DNA from: Nocardioidaceae bacterium
GTDB taxonomy: Bacteria > Actinomycetota > Actinomycetes > Propionibacteriales > Nocardioidaceae
DNA: 48,440 bases
NCBI GenBank assembly: GCA_030655315.1
Contig: JAURVT010000038.1
Span: 1-48,440, forward strand
Direction of reading: 5' to 3'
Shown: piece by piece, positions 16,036 through 23,572 of the stretch
How positions within the stretch are numbered: the stretch's first letter is position 1
How the letters are laid out: each line of letters opens with the position of its first letter
Notes under the pieces: model-generated
Databases searched by the model: none
Seen by the model: only the letters and a program-made list of their open reading frames with translations
Told to the model about the DNA's origin: nothing
Position numbers and translations under genes: made by a program

Positions 16036-16755
16036 TCAGCGGGCGAGGTAGCCGCCGTCGACCGGGAGGTCGACGCCGGTGATGAAGCGGGCTTCGGACG
16101 AGGCCAGGAAGCAGACAGCCGCGGCGATGTCTGCGGGCTCGCCTCCGTGACCCATCGGCGTGGCGCCGAGGAACGCCTCGTTCAGGTCGTCGGTCTGGCC
16201 GAGCGTGAGTGGCGTGCGGATCCAGCCCGGGAGTACGGCGTTCGCGCGGATGCCCTGGCGGGCGTAGCTGACAGCGGCGTTCTTCGTCATGGTCAGCACG
16301 GCGTGCTTAGACGCGTGGTAGGCCGCAACCCCGCTCACCGATGCTGCGCCGCAGATCGAGGAGATGTTGACGATGCTGCCCGAACCCTGTCGCAGCATCG
16401 GCCGCAGTGCGGCCTGCATTCCCAAGAGCACGCCGGTCTGGTTGATGTCGATGATGCGCTGCCACTCGGCCAACTCGAGCTCGTGCAGGCTGTCGTACCC
16501 GCTCACGCCGGCGTTGTTCACGAGAATGTCCAGGCGGCCGTGCTGCGACTCGATCTCGGAGACGACCTCCCGCCACCGCTCGCCGTCCGTGACGTCGTGG
16601 GACCGGGTGACGATCGAGTCGCTGAGGTCGGACTGGTCGCGGATGTCGGTTGCGATGACCACCGCGCCCGCGTCGGCCAGGGCGCAGGCGATGCCGTGCC
16701 CGATGCCTTGGGCGGCGCCGGTCACCAGGGCGACCGATCCAGTCAGATCGGGCAT
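16036..16755 (-). CDS. SDR-family dehydrogenase, first gene of the catabolic operon
   Basis: 239 residues with TGAAQGIG (cofactor), NNAG, the serine in NISSICG, YHASK and the terminal VDGGYLAR. It resembles its neighbour throughout (GVFLGM against GVLLGM, VVPGWIATPL against VLPGWIRTPL), so the pair are paralogues. As first gene of the long minus-strand operon it is the best place to find the control region, which lies in 16756-17032. The substrate is unknown; a hydroxyl-bearing small molecule brought in by the importer is a reasonable inference. Confidence 0.88.
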   Translation of the reverse strand: MPDLTGSVALVTGAAQGIGHGIACALADAGAVVIATDIRDQSDLSDSIVTRSHDVTDGERWREVVSEIESQHGRLDILVNNAGVSGYDSLHELELAEWQRIIDINQTGVLLGMQAALRPMLRQGSGSIVNISSICGAASVSGVAAYHASKHAVLTMTKNAAVSYARQGIRANAVLPGWIRTPLTLGQTDDLNEAFLGATPMGHGGEPADIAAAVCFLASSEARFITGVDLPVDGGYLAR

Positions 16756-17032
16756 GTGCGGGTCTCCTTCAGCGAGGCGTCCGGGGGCGTTTCCCGGTAT
16801 GCCTGGACCGTATGAAGACGGCCGAGGTTGCTGCGTCGGTAGAAGTACGTATCCGTGTGGTCTGGGTCACGGAATGTGTCTGCCACGTTGTGTCTTCGTT
16901 TCCGCGGCGAAACCAATGTTGGCCGCTGGCGATCGCCCGAGCCGCGGGTCGGGCCTTGTCCTTGCTTCGGTCAATCGGCTGCGCTGGAGTTCCCGACTCG
17001 ATGATGATGAATCAATGGACAAAGGGGAACGA
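16756..17032. promoter_or_regulatory. Divergent control region of the catabolic operon and secreted-protein gene
   Basis: These 277 bases separate the minus-strand operon from a plus-strand gene and hold no credible ORF. Two short inverted repeats might be operators: CCGTG/CACGG arms at 16854-16872 and GTTTC/GAAAC arms around CGCGGC at 16898-16913. Short repeats of this size arise by chance, so the sites are only candidates for the fusion regulator. Confidence 0.4.
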
Positions 17033-17611
17033 ATGATCAAGCGATCGCCGGCAGTTGTCGTGGCGCTCACCATGGTGGTGACGGTGTTCTTCGCTGCGCT
17101 CGGCACGGAGGCGGCCGTTGCAGCCAACCGTGCCGTCATGGTGCAGGACAAGCGTGGCGACGGTTCGCCTGACATTGCCTCATTCCGCGCGCGCGAGAGT
17201 GCCGACGGCGTGACGCTGACCGTCAAGGTTCGCAACGTGACACGGGGCAACATCAACGTGGGCGACGTGCTGACCCTGTACGTGGACCCCACCGGGAAGC
17301 GCAGAACCCCGCTGTACGCATTCGCCACCAGCCTCAGCAGCGCGACAGAGTGGTCTGGATGGGAGACCCGGGGGTGGAAGCTCCAGGACGGTGACTTTAA
17401 GGACGTCGGTGTGAACTGCGGAGAGCGCGTTCGCCTGAGCAAGTGGGGCAAGACTGGTCGCCGCATGCAGTTCAAGATGCCGATGGCGTGCTTCGGAGAC
17501 GTCAAAGCGCGATTCGCGGTGAAGACCGAGAGGATCAACCACGACGGCGAGGTGCTGGGCTCGGACTGGGCGCCAAGGAAGAAGAAGTTCTCCAAGACGG
17601 TCAGGTTCTGA
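17033..17611 (+). CDS. Small secreted protein of unknown function
   Basis: 192 residues from the ATG at 17033, with GGGG six bases upstream; an ATG at 17015 is in frame but lacks a ribosome site. The N-terminus is a Sec signal: MIKR, a hydrophobic run to about residue 25, then a cleavage site near AAVA-AN. The mature part is basic and probably beta-rich, with VKVRNVTRGNINVGDVLTLY and a basic tail (PRKKKFSKTVRF). Cysteines in GVNCGE and MACFGD may form a disulfide. I do not recognise the family. Its codon use is less GC-biased than the chromosome's, in keeping with the island. It is divergent from the operon. Confidence 0.7.
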   Translation: MIKRSPAVVVALTMVVTVFFAALGTEAAVAANRAVMVQDKRGDGSPDIASFRARESADGVTLTVKVRNVTRGNINVGDVLTLYVDPTGKRRTPLYAFATSLSSATEWSGWETRGWKLQDGDFKDVGVNCGERVRLSKWGKTGRRMQFKMPMACFGDVKARFAVKTERINHDGEVLGSDWAPRKKKFSKTVRF

Positions 17612-17678
17612 ACCCCGCTCGCTTCCTGAACCCCGGTCGCAGGTTTCAATGCTGCCAGAGCAGTGCAGGTGAACGAGG

Positions 17679-17710
17679 TCCCGTCACACTGCAGTAGCCG
17701 TGTGACGGGA
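17679..17710. terminator. Strong hairpin downstream of the secreted-protein gene
   Basis: Perfect 11-base arms TCCCGTCACAC (17679-17689) and GTGTGACGGGA (17700-17710) enclose a 10-nt loop, 68 bases after the stop at 17611. There is no U-tract. A terminator is the simplest reading; a recombination-related site near the island end is possible. Confidence 0.6.
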
Positions 17711-18123
17711 GGGCCGCACAGATGCGGGTCGTTGCTCCCACACCCAGCAGGTTGGGTTTCGGGGTCCGCAATAGGTGGGTGATGTTAGTCAAGGGCTGAC
17801 CGTCGGCGGACGCTGCCTCGAGCCGGTGCCCCAACCGTGAGCAGGCTGTGGGTCATACCCGTTCGCCCCGGTCCCAAGTCCGCCACCTCCGACGGCGTTA
17901 GCGCACAACGGCCGGATCGTCGACCTACACGTCCTTTAAGCGTGTGCTTTTGGGCGCCTCGAGCACAAGTGAACAAGTTCCGGGACGACGACACTGCCCA
18001 TCCGACCGGAGTAAACTCGTCGAGTCCTTTTCAGCCGCACGCGGTTTCGTGGCATCTGAGATCAGGTGTCCTACCGTTTGACCTGGTGAAACGGGCTCAA
18101 GTATTCAAGACGGCCCCGTCTGC
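17711..18123. other. Island right arm without a recognisable gene
   Basis: About 410 bases between the hairpin and attR. ORFs of 69-97 codons cross it but have no family motif or ribosome site and a composition unlike the neighbouring genes. Local GC is lower than in the surrounding chromosome. I see no RNA gene or promoter that can be supported. Confidence 0.5.
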
Positions 18124-18166
18124 TTCCTAAACCGCAGGTCGCAGGTTCGAATCCTGCCGGGGGCAC
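18124..18166 (+). repeat. attR: second copy of the 43-bp tRNA-Arg 3' half
   Basis: Identical over 43 bases to 4737-4779. The preceding sequence (GTCTGC) does not continue the tRNA, so this is a fragment rather than a gene. The next bases, CACACACCGTCTGAAC, loosely resemble those after attL (AGAACACCATCTGACC), which suggests that similarity extends beyond the exact repeat. Confidence 0.9.
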
Positions 18167-18444
18167 CACACACCGTCTGAACTCGGACGGAGCGGCAGCT
18201 CGGGTCGGTCGGATGTGGTTGGGCGCCCAGGACCCCTGTCGCGGCCCGACGTCGTTGGACGTCATGCGGAACACGCCGGCGCCGCATCCGACATGCAACC
18301 CGGTATCGGCAGTGTTCGGGGCTTGGCAGAACGGGACCGTTCCGCGATCGAACGCTCATCTCGGATTCCTGCTGGAACCCGCGGGCCTACTCCTGGGACG
18401 CCAAGAGCCCGGCGTCGGCCCGTGATGGCTTGCTCGACGAGAGC

Positions 18445-20673
18445 TCAGCTGAGGTGGCGACCACCCCGGCCCGTCGGGTACTTGCTGTCGTACATCCGCA
18501 TGTCCGCCAGGTGCAGCAGCGGACCGAACGTGCTGGCGTCCGAGGGACTGAGACCGACCCCGATGCTCGCGGTGACCGCGATGGCCTGTCCGTCGACGAG
18601 GGTAGGTTCACTGATCCGGGCGGTGAGCTGCTCGGCGACGCGGGCGGCCTCGCTCGACGCCGAGGCCGGGTCGAGATCCAGCAGGGCGACGAGGAACTCG
18701 TCCCCGCCGAGGCGAGCCACCAGGTCCGAGCGCCGCAGGTGCGCGCGCAGGCGCACCCCGACCGCCGTCAGCACCTGGTCGCCCGTGGTGTGACCGAACG
18801 TGTCGTTCACCGGTTTGAACCCGTCGATGTCGACGAACAGGAGTGCGACCGCCCGCCCCGTCAGCTGGGCGTCCATCATCGCGACCTCGACCCGCTCCTG
18901 GAACCGGCGTCGGTTCATCAACCCCGTCAACGGGTCGGTGTAGGCCATGGACTCGATGCGATCGAGGTACCGGCCGGCCCGCTCGCGCTCACGGTCCAGG
19001 CCGCGCTGGGCCTCGACCCGGGCGGTGACGTCGTTCTGCACCCCGATGTACTGGACGACGCGGTCGTCGCGGTCCCGCACGGGAGACAGGTGCACCTCGT
19101 TCCACCACGGCACGCGCCGGGGCCCGCGGTAGTTCAGCAGCGTCTCGCGCGCCTCCCGGCCGTCGGCCATGGCGGCCCGCAGCCGCGCCACGGCTGCACG
19201 GTCGGTGTCCTCGCCCTGCATGAAGCGGCAGTTGCGGCCCAACAGCTCAGCAACGGGGACGCCGGAGAGGAACTCAAAGGCCGTGTTGACGTAGATCAGT
19301 GGCTGGTCGGGGGCCAGCATGTCCGCGATGGCGACGCCGTTGCTGGTCGCGGCCAGCGCACGCTCCAGCAGCGGGAGGTCGATCGGCACCGTCACGGACG
19401 CCGGGGCGACGGCCGCGACACGCGGGTCCGCCGCGGCGGGCGGAGTCTGGCCCGGCCGCTGGGCGACGACCCGCATCAACAGCTGCTCGCAGGCCGCCAC
19501 GACGGTGTCGCGGTCGTAGGTCAGGGCGTACTCGAACGACCGGTCCCGGTCCGGGCCGGTGTCACCGAGGTCACGAGCCAGCAGGGCGGCGCTGAAGTGC
19601 GGACCCAGGACCACGACGTCCCACTCGGTGCGCACCGGGTCGTCCGCCTGCAGGTCCGCGCCTCGGACTCCCGGTGCCGGCTCGGCCGGCAGCCCGTCGC
19701 CGAGGGCGCAGACGAACCCCACGCGGTCGACCAGGTCGCGGTAGCGCGACACCGTGGCCGGGGTGAAGTGCCGGTGCTCCTGGAACGTCGAGGCCACCAC
19801 GCACGTCTCCCCCACCCGCATCGCCTCGCGCTCGAGCTGCTTGCTCACCTCGATCAGCAACGACTTGGGCGAGACGCGCAGCGGCAGCTGCTCCGGCAGG
19901 CACGTGAAGGGCGACACGGCGTCGGCGCGGGGTCGTGCCACCGGCAGCAGCAGCTCCCCGACCGGCAGGTCCGGCGCCGCGTGAGGTGCGGGCCGACCGA
20001 ACCTCCAGCCCTGCCCCAGCGTGGCGCCGAGGGCGAGCGCCATCGTCACGTGCCGGTCGTCCTCGATCCCCTCCGCGAGGACCAGGGCGCCCGACCGCTC
20101 GGCGTACGCGTTGACGGCGTTCATGATCTCGGCGACGGCGGGACCCGGTCGCTGCTGCACCAGGCGCAGGTCGAGCTTGACGACGTCCGGCCGCAACAGG
20201 GGCATGAAGGCCAGCGAGGCGGCCTCGGCGCCGACGTCGTCCAAGGCCACGCGCCACCCCATCTCGCGCACCCGGTCGACCGTCCTCAACAGCTCGGCCG
20301 GCCGCGCGGCCAAGGATCGCTCGGTGATCTCCAGGACCACCTGCAGGCTCGACGGGGTGCCTTCCGCGAGGCCCAGGAGCTGGTCCAGCGCGGCGGTGTC
20401 GAGGACGTCGGGCTCGACGTTCACGAACAGGGTCAGAGGAGCCGCCAGCCCGAGCTCGGCGGCGCCACGCAGGGCCGCGGCGCGGCACGCGGCGTCCAGC
20501 TCGGCCAGACACCCCTCGGCCGACGCCGCGGCGAACATCGCCAGCGGGCTGGCCATCGGTCCCTCGGGGCCACGGGCGAGCGCCTCGTACCCCACGACCT
20601 CACCGGTCGCCAGACGGATGATGGGCTGGTAGACGCTGCGCACGTCGCCGGTGCGCACGATCTCCGAGATCAT
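18445..20673 (-). CDS. EAL-DICT-LOV-GGDEF cyclic-di-GMP enzyme
   Basis: 742 residues, soluble, four regions in order. EAL phosphodiesterase (about 10-225): E30-A-L motif, N85, E115, DD145-146, K166, E201 and Q221 are all present, so it looks active. A middle region (about 260-400) fits a DICT sensory domain. A PAS/LOV domain (about 435-555) carries GRNCRFMQGED with C482, the flavin-adduct cysteine of blue-light LOV sensors, and YIGVQNDVT with the signalling Gln. GGDEF cyclase (about 575-735): GGDEF at 656-660 and an inhibitory RxxD at 647-650. I infer a bifunctional enzyme that makes or breaks c-di-GMP under blue-light control. It is the first gene right of the island. Confidence 0.88.
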   Translation of the reverse strand: MISEIVRTGDVRSVYQPIIRLATGEVVGYEALARGPEGPMASPLAMFAAASAEGCLAELDAACRAAALRGAAELGLAAPLTLFVNVEPDVLDTAALDQLLGLAEGTPSSLQVVLEITERSLAARPAELLRTVDRVREMGWRVALDDVGAEAASLAFMPLLRPDVVKLDLRLVQQRPGPAVAEIMNAVNAYAERSGALVLAEGIEDDRHVTMALALGATLGQGWRFGRPAPHAAPDLPVGELLLPVARPRADAVSPFTCLPEQLPLRVSPKSLLIEVSKQLEREAMRVGETCVVASTFQEHRHFTPATVSRYRDLVDRVGFVCALGDGLPAEPAPGVRGADLQADDPVRTEWDVVVLGPHFSAALLARDLGDTGPDRDRSFEYALTYDRDTVVAACEQLLMRVVAQRPGQTPPAAADPRVAAVAPASVTVPIDLPLLERALAATSNGVAIADMLAPDQPLIYVNTAFEFLSGVPVAELLGRNCRFMQGEDTDRAAVARLRAAMADGREARETLLNYRGPRRVPWWNEVHLSPVRDRDDRVVQYIGVQNDVTARVEAQRGLDRERERAGRYLDRIESMAYTDPLTGLMNRRRFQERVEVAMMDAQLTGRAVALLFVDIDGFKPVNDTFGHTTGDQVLTAVGVRLRAHLRRSDLVARLGGDEFLVALLDLDPASASSEAARVAEQLTARISEPTLVDGQAIAVTASIGVGLSPSDASTFGPLLHLADMRMYDSKYPTGRGGRHLS

Positions 20674-20883
20674 CGACCTGACCCTCCGGACTGCCGTGTC
20701 ACGTCGCCGATGATGTGCCTGCTGGTCGAAGCACGGGGAGACGTCGGGCGCGGCACCTCGGGACTGACACCCGTGCCACGGGACCTCGATCGGCCTCGGT
20801 CAGTCGCACCTGAGCGGTTCGGACGATTCCGCCTCCGGCCCGAGTCACCACCCAGGGTCCTGCGACGCTGACCGACCCGGCGA

Positions 20884-20912
20884 CCCGGCGACCCGACGGC
20901 AGGGTCGCCGGG
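20884..20912. terminator. Hairpin terminator of the cyclitol operon
   Basis: Perfect 11-base arms (CCCGGCGACCC, GGGTCGCCGGG) with a 7-nt loop, 14 bases beyond the stop of the last minus-strand operon gene. Short GACCCGGC tandem copies overlap its left arm. Confidence 0.7.
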
Positions 20913-20926
20913 CGATGCGTCGCGTC

Positions 20927-21817
20927 TCAGGCCAGTGGTGCGTCCCAGGAGACGGTGGCGAAGTGCCGGTCGACGAGGTCGCGGATCGCGGTGATCATGC
21001 GGACGTTGACCTCGTCGGCGACCTCGTCCCAGCCGAAGACGGACGAGCTGATGGAGCCGTCGAAACCGACAGCGGCCAGGGCGGCGAAGGCGGCGTCGAA
21101 GTCGACGTCGCCGCGTCCGATCTCCATGTGCTGGTGGACGCGGGCGGTCGAGCCGGGTGGGTTCACGATGTAGCGCAGGCCGTTGTTGATCGTGTGGTCG
21201 AACGCGTCGGCCGCGTGCACCGAGACGACGTCGGCACCGGCGAGCGCGATGATCTCGGCCGCGTTGCCGCCCATGTGGAACGTGTGGGGCAGGCAGTACT
21301 GGAACTTCACCGCCGACGAGTCCAGCCCGCGCAGGGCGTGGACGGCGGCCACGCCGTCCTCGATGAAGTCGTCCGGGTGGGGCTCCAGCACCAGCGTCAG
21401 TCCCTCGGCCTCGATCACGGGCAGCAGCTCGTCCATCGAGCGCATGAAGCAGGCCTCGGCGGTCTCGGGATCCTCGGGGCGTCCGTTGAGCTCGGAGTTG
21501 AGCACCGTGACGCCGAGGTCGACCGCGACCTGGATCGTGCGGCGCCATGCCCGGACGGCGGCGCGACGATGTTCCTCGTCAGGACCCGACCAGCGCTGCA
21601 GCGGCAGGATCGACGAGATCCCGACCCCCGCGTCGGTCAGACGCCGGCGCAGCGCGGTGATGCCGGCGGCATCGATCCGGGGCTGGCCGAAGAACGGCAC
21701 GAAGTCGTCCTTCGGGCTGATCTCGATCCAGTCGAACCCCAGGCTCGCCGCCTTGTCGGGCAGCTCCAGCAGCGAGTGCGTCCCGTAGTACATCGCCGGG
21801 TCCAGGGTGATCTTCAT
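20927..21817 (-). CDS. Sugar phosphate isomerase/epimerase (TIM barrel)
   Basis: 296 residues. The AP_endonuc_2/IolE-IolI-type barrel is seen in DWIEISPKDDFVPFFGQPR at about 29-47, NSELNGRPEDPE, LVLEPHPDDFIEDG (metal-ligand E), VVSVHAADAFDH and QHMEIGRGDVDF, which supplies the usual metal-binding acidic and His residues. Members isomerise or dehydrate sugars, keto-inositols and related polyols in the cytoplasm. It is the last gene of a five-gene operon; its start overlaps the stop of the GntR-like gene (ATGA). With an Idh-like dehydrogenase and a sugar MFS transporter, cyclitol or sugar catabolism fits. Confidence 0.87.
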   Translation of the reverse strand: MKITLDPAMYYGTHSLLELPDKAASLGFDWIEISPKDDFVPFFGQPRIDAAGITALRRRLTDAGVGISSILPLQRWSGPDEEHRRAAVRAWRRTIQVAVDLGVTVLNSELNGRPEDPETAEACFMRSMDELLPVIEAEGLTLVLEPHPDDFIEDGVAAVHALRGLDSSAVKFQYCLPHTFHMGGNAAEIIALAGADVVSVHAADAFDHTINNGLRYIVNPPGSTARVHQHMEIGRGDVDFDAAFAALAAVGFDGSISSSVFGWDEVADEVNVRMITAIRDLVDRHFATVSWDAPLA

Positions 21818-22122
21818 GCGTCCAGCTCCTCGTGCGGGGTCGTGATGCGTCTCGTGCGGGGCCTGCCGCGACCAGCGCCGGGTGGGCGCGCGACGACGTG
21901 CCGCTGCTCCAGCAGACCGAGCGCCTGCCTGATCGTGCCGCGGCTGACCCGCAGGTGACCGGCCATCGTCGTCTCGGCTGGCACCGCGGTGCCCGCGAGC
22001 ACCTCACCGCGTCGGACCCCGTGCTCGAGCGCGGACGCGAGCCGGTGGTACATCGGCTCCGCCGGCAGGCCGTGGTGGGCCCGCGCCAGGCACGTGAGCA
22101 CCGGGCTGACCACTCGGTTCAC
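21814..22122 (-). CDS. Minimal GntR-type winged-helix protein
   Basis: 102 residues from a GTG at 22122 that overlaps the upstream stop (GTGA). Nearly the whole protein is one GntR DNA-binding domain: PMYHRLASALEHGVRRGEVL, then AGTAVPAETTMAGHLRVSRG and TIRQALGLLEQRHVVARPPG, followed by a basic tail. The effector domain normally found after it (FCD, UTRA or aminotransferase) is missing, and there is no frame remnant of one downstream because the isomerase gene begins at once. It is bracketed by metabolic genes in the operon. It may be a dedicated local regulator that senses nothing itself, or a partner of another protein. Confidence 0.78.
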   Translation of the reverse strand: MNRVVSPVLTCLARAHHGLPAEPMYHRLASALEHGVRRGEVLAGTAVPAETTMAGHLRVSRGTIRQALGLLEQRHVVARPPGAGRGRPRTRRITTPHEELDA

Positions 22123-23132
22123 GGGCGCGGCTGCAGGTCGACCTCGACCCGTCCGCCGGTGCGCAACGCCTCGACCGCGGCCTCGGTGACCGCGGCCGCC
22201 GCGTAGCCGTCCCATGCGCCGGGTCCGCCGACCTCGCCCCGGCGGGCTCCGTCGACCCAGGCCTGCAGCTCGTCGGCGTAGGCCTGGCCGAAGCGGGCGA
22301 CGAAGTCGGGCGTCACCTGCCCACCCCAGCGTCCGCCGCTGCTGGTCTGCAGGGCGTGCCCGAGGCCGATCATGGCCGTGCCGCGCTCCGCGACGAGCTC
22401 GGTGCGCACCTCGTAGGCGTGGGTGGTGCGGACGAAGATCTCGTCGGTCACCAGTCGCCCCGACTCGGTCTCGAACACCACGATCATCGGGTCGCTGGTC
22501 CCGGACGGTGCGGCCGACGTCGCCAGGCCCGCGAGCACCCGCACCGCGACGATCTCCTCGTCGAGAAGAAAGCGGGCGGAGTCGACCTCGTGGACGACCG
22601 AGTCGGTCAGCATCATCGTGCTGTCGAAGTGGTCCGGCACGGCGGGGTTGCGGTGCGCGCAGTGGAGCACCAGCGCGTTGCCGAGCTCGCCGGTCGCGAT
22701 GGTCTCGCGCAGGGCGAGGTACTCGGCGTCGAAGCGGCGCATGAAGCCGACCTGCACGAGCGGCCGGTCGAGCTTGGCCTCGGTGAGCACGACGTCGTAG
22801 GCGGTGCCGGCCTCGATCGTGAGGGGCTTCTCGCACAGCACGGGCTTGCCGGCCTCGAGGCACGCGAGCACCTGTGCCTCGTGGAAGGCGCCGGGGCTGG
22901 CGATCACGACGGCGTCCACGTCGTCGGCCCGGACGGCCTCGAGCGGGTCGTCGACGACGCGGGCACCGACGGCCGACGCCACCTCGGTGGCGCGTTCGTG
23001 GGAGTAGTCCGAGACGACGGTGACGCGGGCTCCCTTGGTGCGCGCGCTCAGGGTGTCGACGTGGTAGCCGCCCATCTGGCCGACGCCGAGGACGGCGATC
23101 CGCAGCTCGGCGGCGGGGTGGTTCGTGGGCAC
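22119..23132 (-). CDS. Gfo/Idh/MocA oxidoreductase (inositol-dehydrogenase-like)
   Basis: 337 residues from the GTG at 23132, with GGAGG eight bases upstream. The Rossmann start is IAVLGVGQMGGYH, then VVIASPGAFHEAQV, the cofactor-site LCEKPLT (E-K-P), and the catalytic-region DSVVHEVDSARFLL with its Asp/His. FMRRFDAEYLALR is typical of myo-inositol 2-dehydrogenase-like members. It oxidises a secondary hydroxyl of a cyclitol or sugar with NAD(P). The gene overlaps the GntR-like gene by four bases. Confidence 0.88.
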   Translation of the reverse strand: MPTNHPAAELRIAVLGVGQMGGYHVDTLSARTKGARVTVVSDYSHERATEVASAVGARVVDDPLEAVRADDVDAVVIASPGAFHEAQVLACLEAGKPVLCEKPLTIEAGTAYDVVLTEAKLDRPLVQVGFMRRFDAEYLALRETIATGELGNALVLHCAHRNPAVPDHFDSTMMLTDSVVHEVDSARFLLDEEIVAVRVLAGLATSAAPSGTSDPMIVVFETESGRLVTDEIFVRTTHAYEVRTELVAERGTAMIGLGHALQTSSGGRWGGQVTPDFVARFGQAYADELQAWVDGARRGEVGGPGAWDGYAAAAVTEAAVEALRTGGRVEVDLQPRP

Positions 23133-23179
23133 GAGGATGACCTCCGGTGGGTCGGACGGGTGGGTGACGGCGGGCGCCG

Positions 23180-23539
23180 TCAGGACGGGATCTTGACGGC
23201 GAGGACGGGGACGGGGCTGTCGAGCAGGAGCTGCTGGCTGACGCTGCCCAGGAGGACCTTGCCGACCGGCGAGCGGCGGCGCACGCAGATGACGAGCCGG
23301 TCGACGTCGGGGTGGTCCGCGACCTCGTCCAGCACCGCGCGGACCGGATCGCGGTCGCCGCCGCCGTGGCGCTCGACGATCGTGACCCGCAGGTCGGGCG
23401 GCAGGGCCGACACGTCGAGCGCGCCGAGGGTGAGGTTGGCGACCAGCAGGTCGACGCCCAGGAGGGTGGCCTCCTGGACCCCGGCCGCGAGGGCGTGACG
23501 ACCCTCCGGGCTGTCGGTGACGACGGTGAGCACGGTCAT
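23180..23539 (-). CDS. Universal stress protein (UspA family)
   Basis: 119 residues, a single short Usp domain. The N-terminal strand VLTVVTDSPEGRHAL is typical, and the C-terminal SPVGKVLLGSVSQQLLLDSP then VPVLAV carries the ATP-loop pattern G-x2-G-x-V-S. Single-domain Usp proteins bind ATP and act as stress or metabolic-state regulators. It lies between the transporter and dehydrogenase genes (33- and 47-base gaps) in the same operon, an uncommon but known arrangement with transporters. Confidence 0.82.
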   Translation of the reverse strand: MTVLTVVTDSPEGRHALAAGVQEATLLGVDLLVANLTLGALDVSALPPDLRVTIVERHGGGDRDPVRAVLDEVADHPDVDRLVICVRRRSPVGKVLLGSVSQQLLLDSPVPVLAVKIPS

Positions 23540-23572
23540 GGATGGTCCTGTCTGGGTCGGTCGAGCGGGTGG

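Larger units (their letters stand above)
4737..18166. mobile_element. tRNA-Arg-integrated genomic island with EutBC catabolic cargo
   Basis: The element is bounded by the 43-bp repeat, giving a 13,387-bp unit. It contains a truncated tyrosine integrase next to attL, a SorC-regulator remnant, eutBC, a fusion regulator, a sugar-type ABC importer, two hydrolases, two dehydrogenases and a small secreted protein. No relaxase, replication gene, excisionase or complete integrase is visible, so it looks fixed in place unless helped from elsewhere. The cargo reads as a catabolic unit. The boundaries are seen directly; mobility history is inferred. Confidence 0.85.

Noticed and set aside
18124-18166. 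A second tRNA-Arg gene
   Set aside because: Only the 3' half is present; the D arm and 5' acceptor strand are missing, so it is an attachment-site copy.
18071-18359. Short minus-strand ORFs over attR
   Set aside because: They translate the tRNA fragment backwards and have no family support.
18430-20871. A plus-strand 813-codon ORF
   Set aside because: It lies opposite the EAL-DICT-LOV-GGDEF gene and is rich in Arg/Gly/His with no motif; the minus strand carries all catalytic residues.
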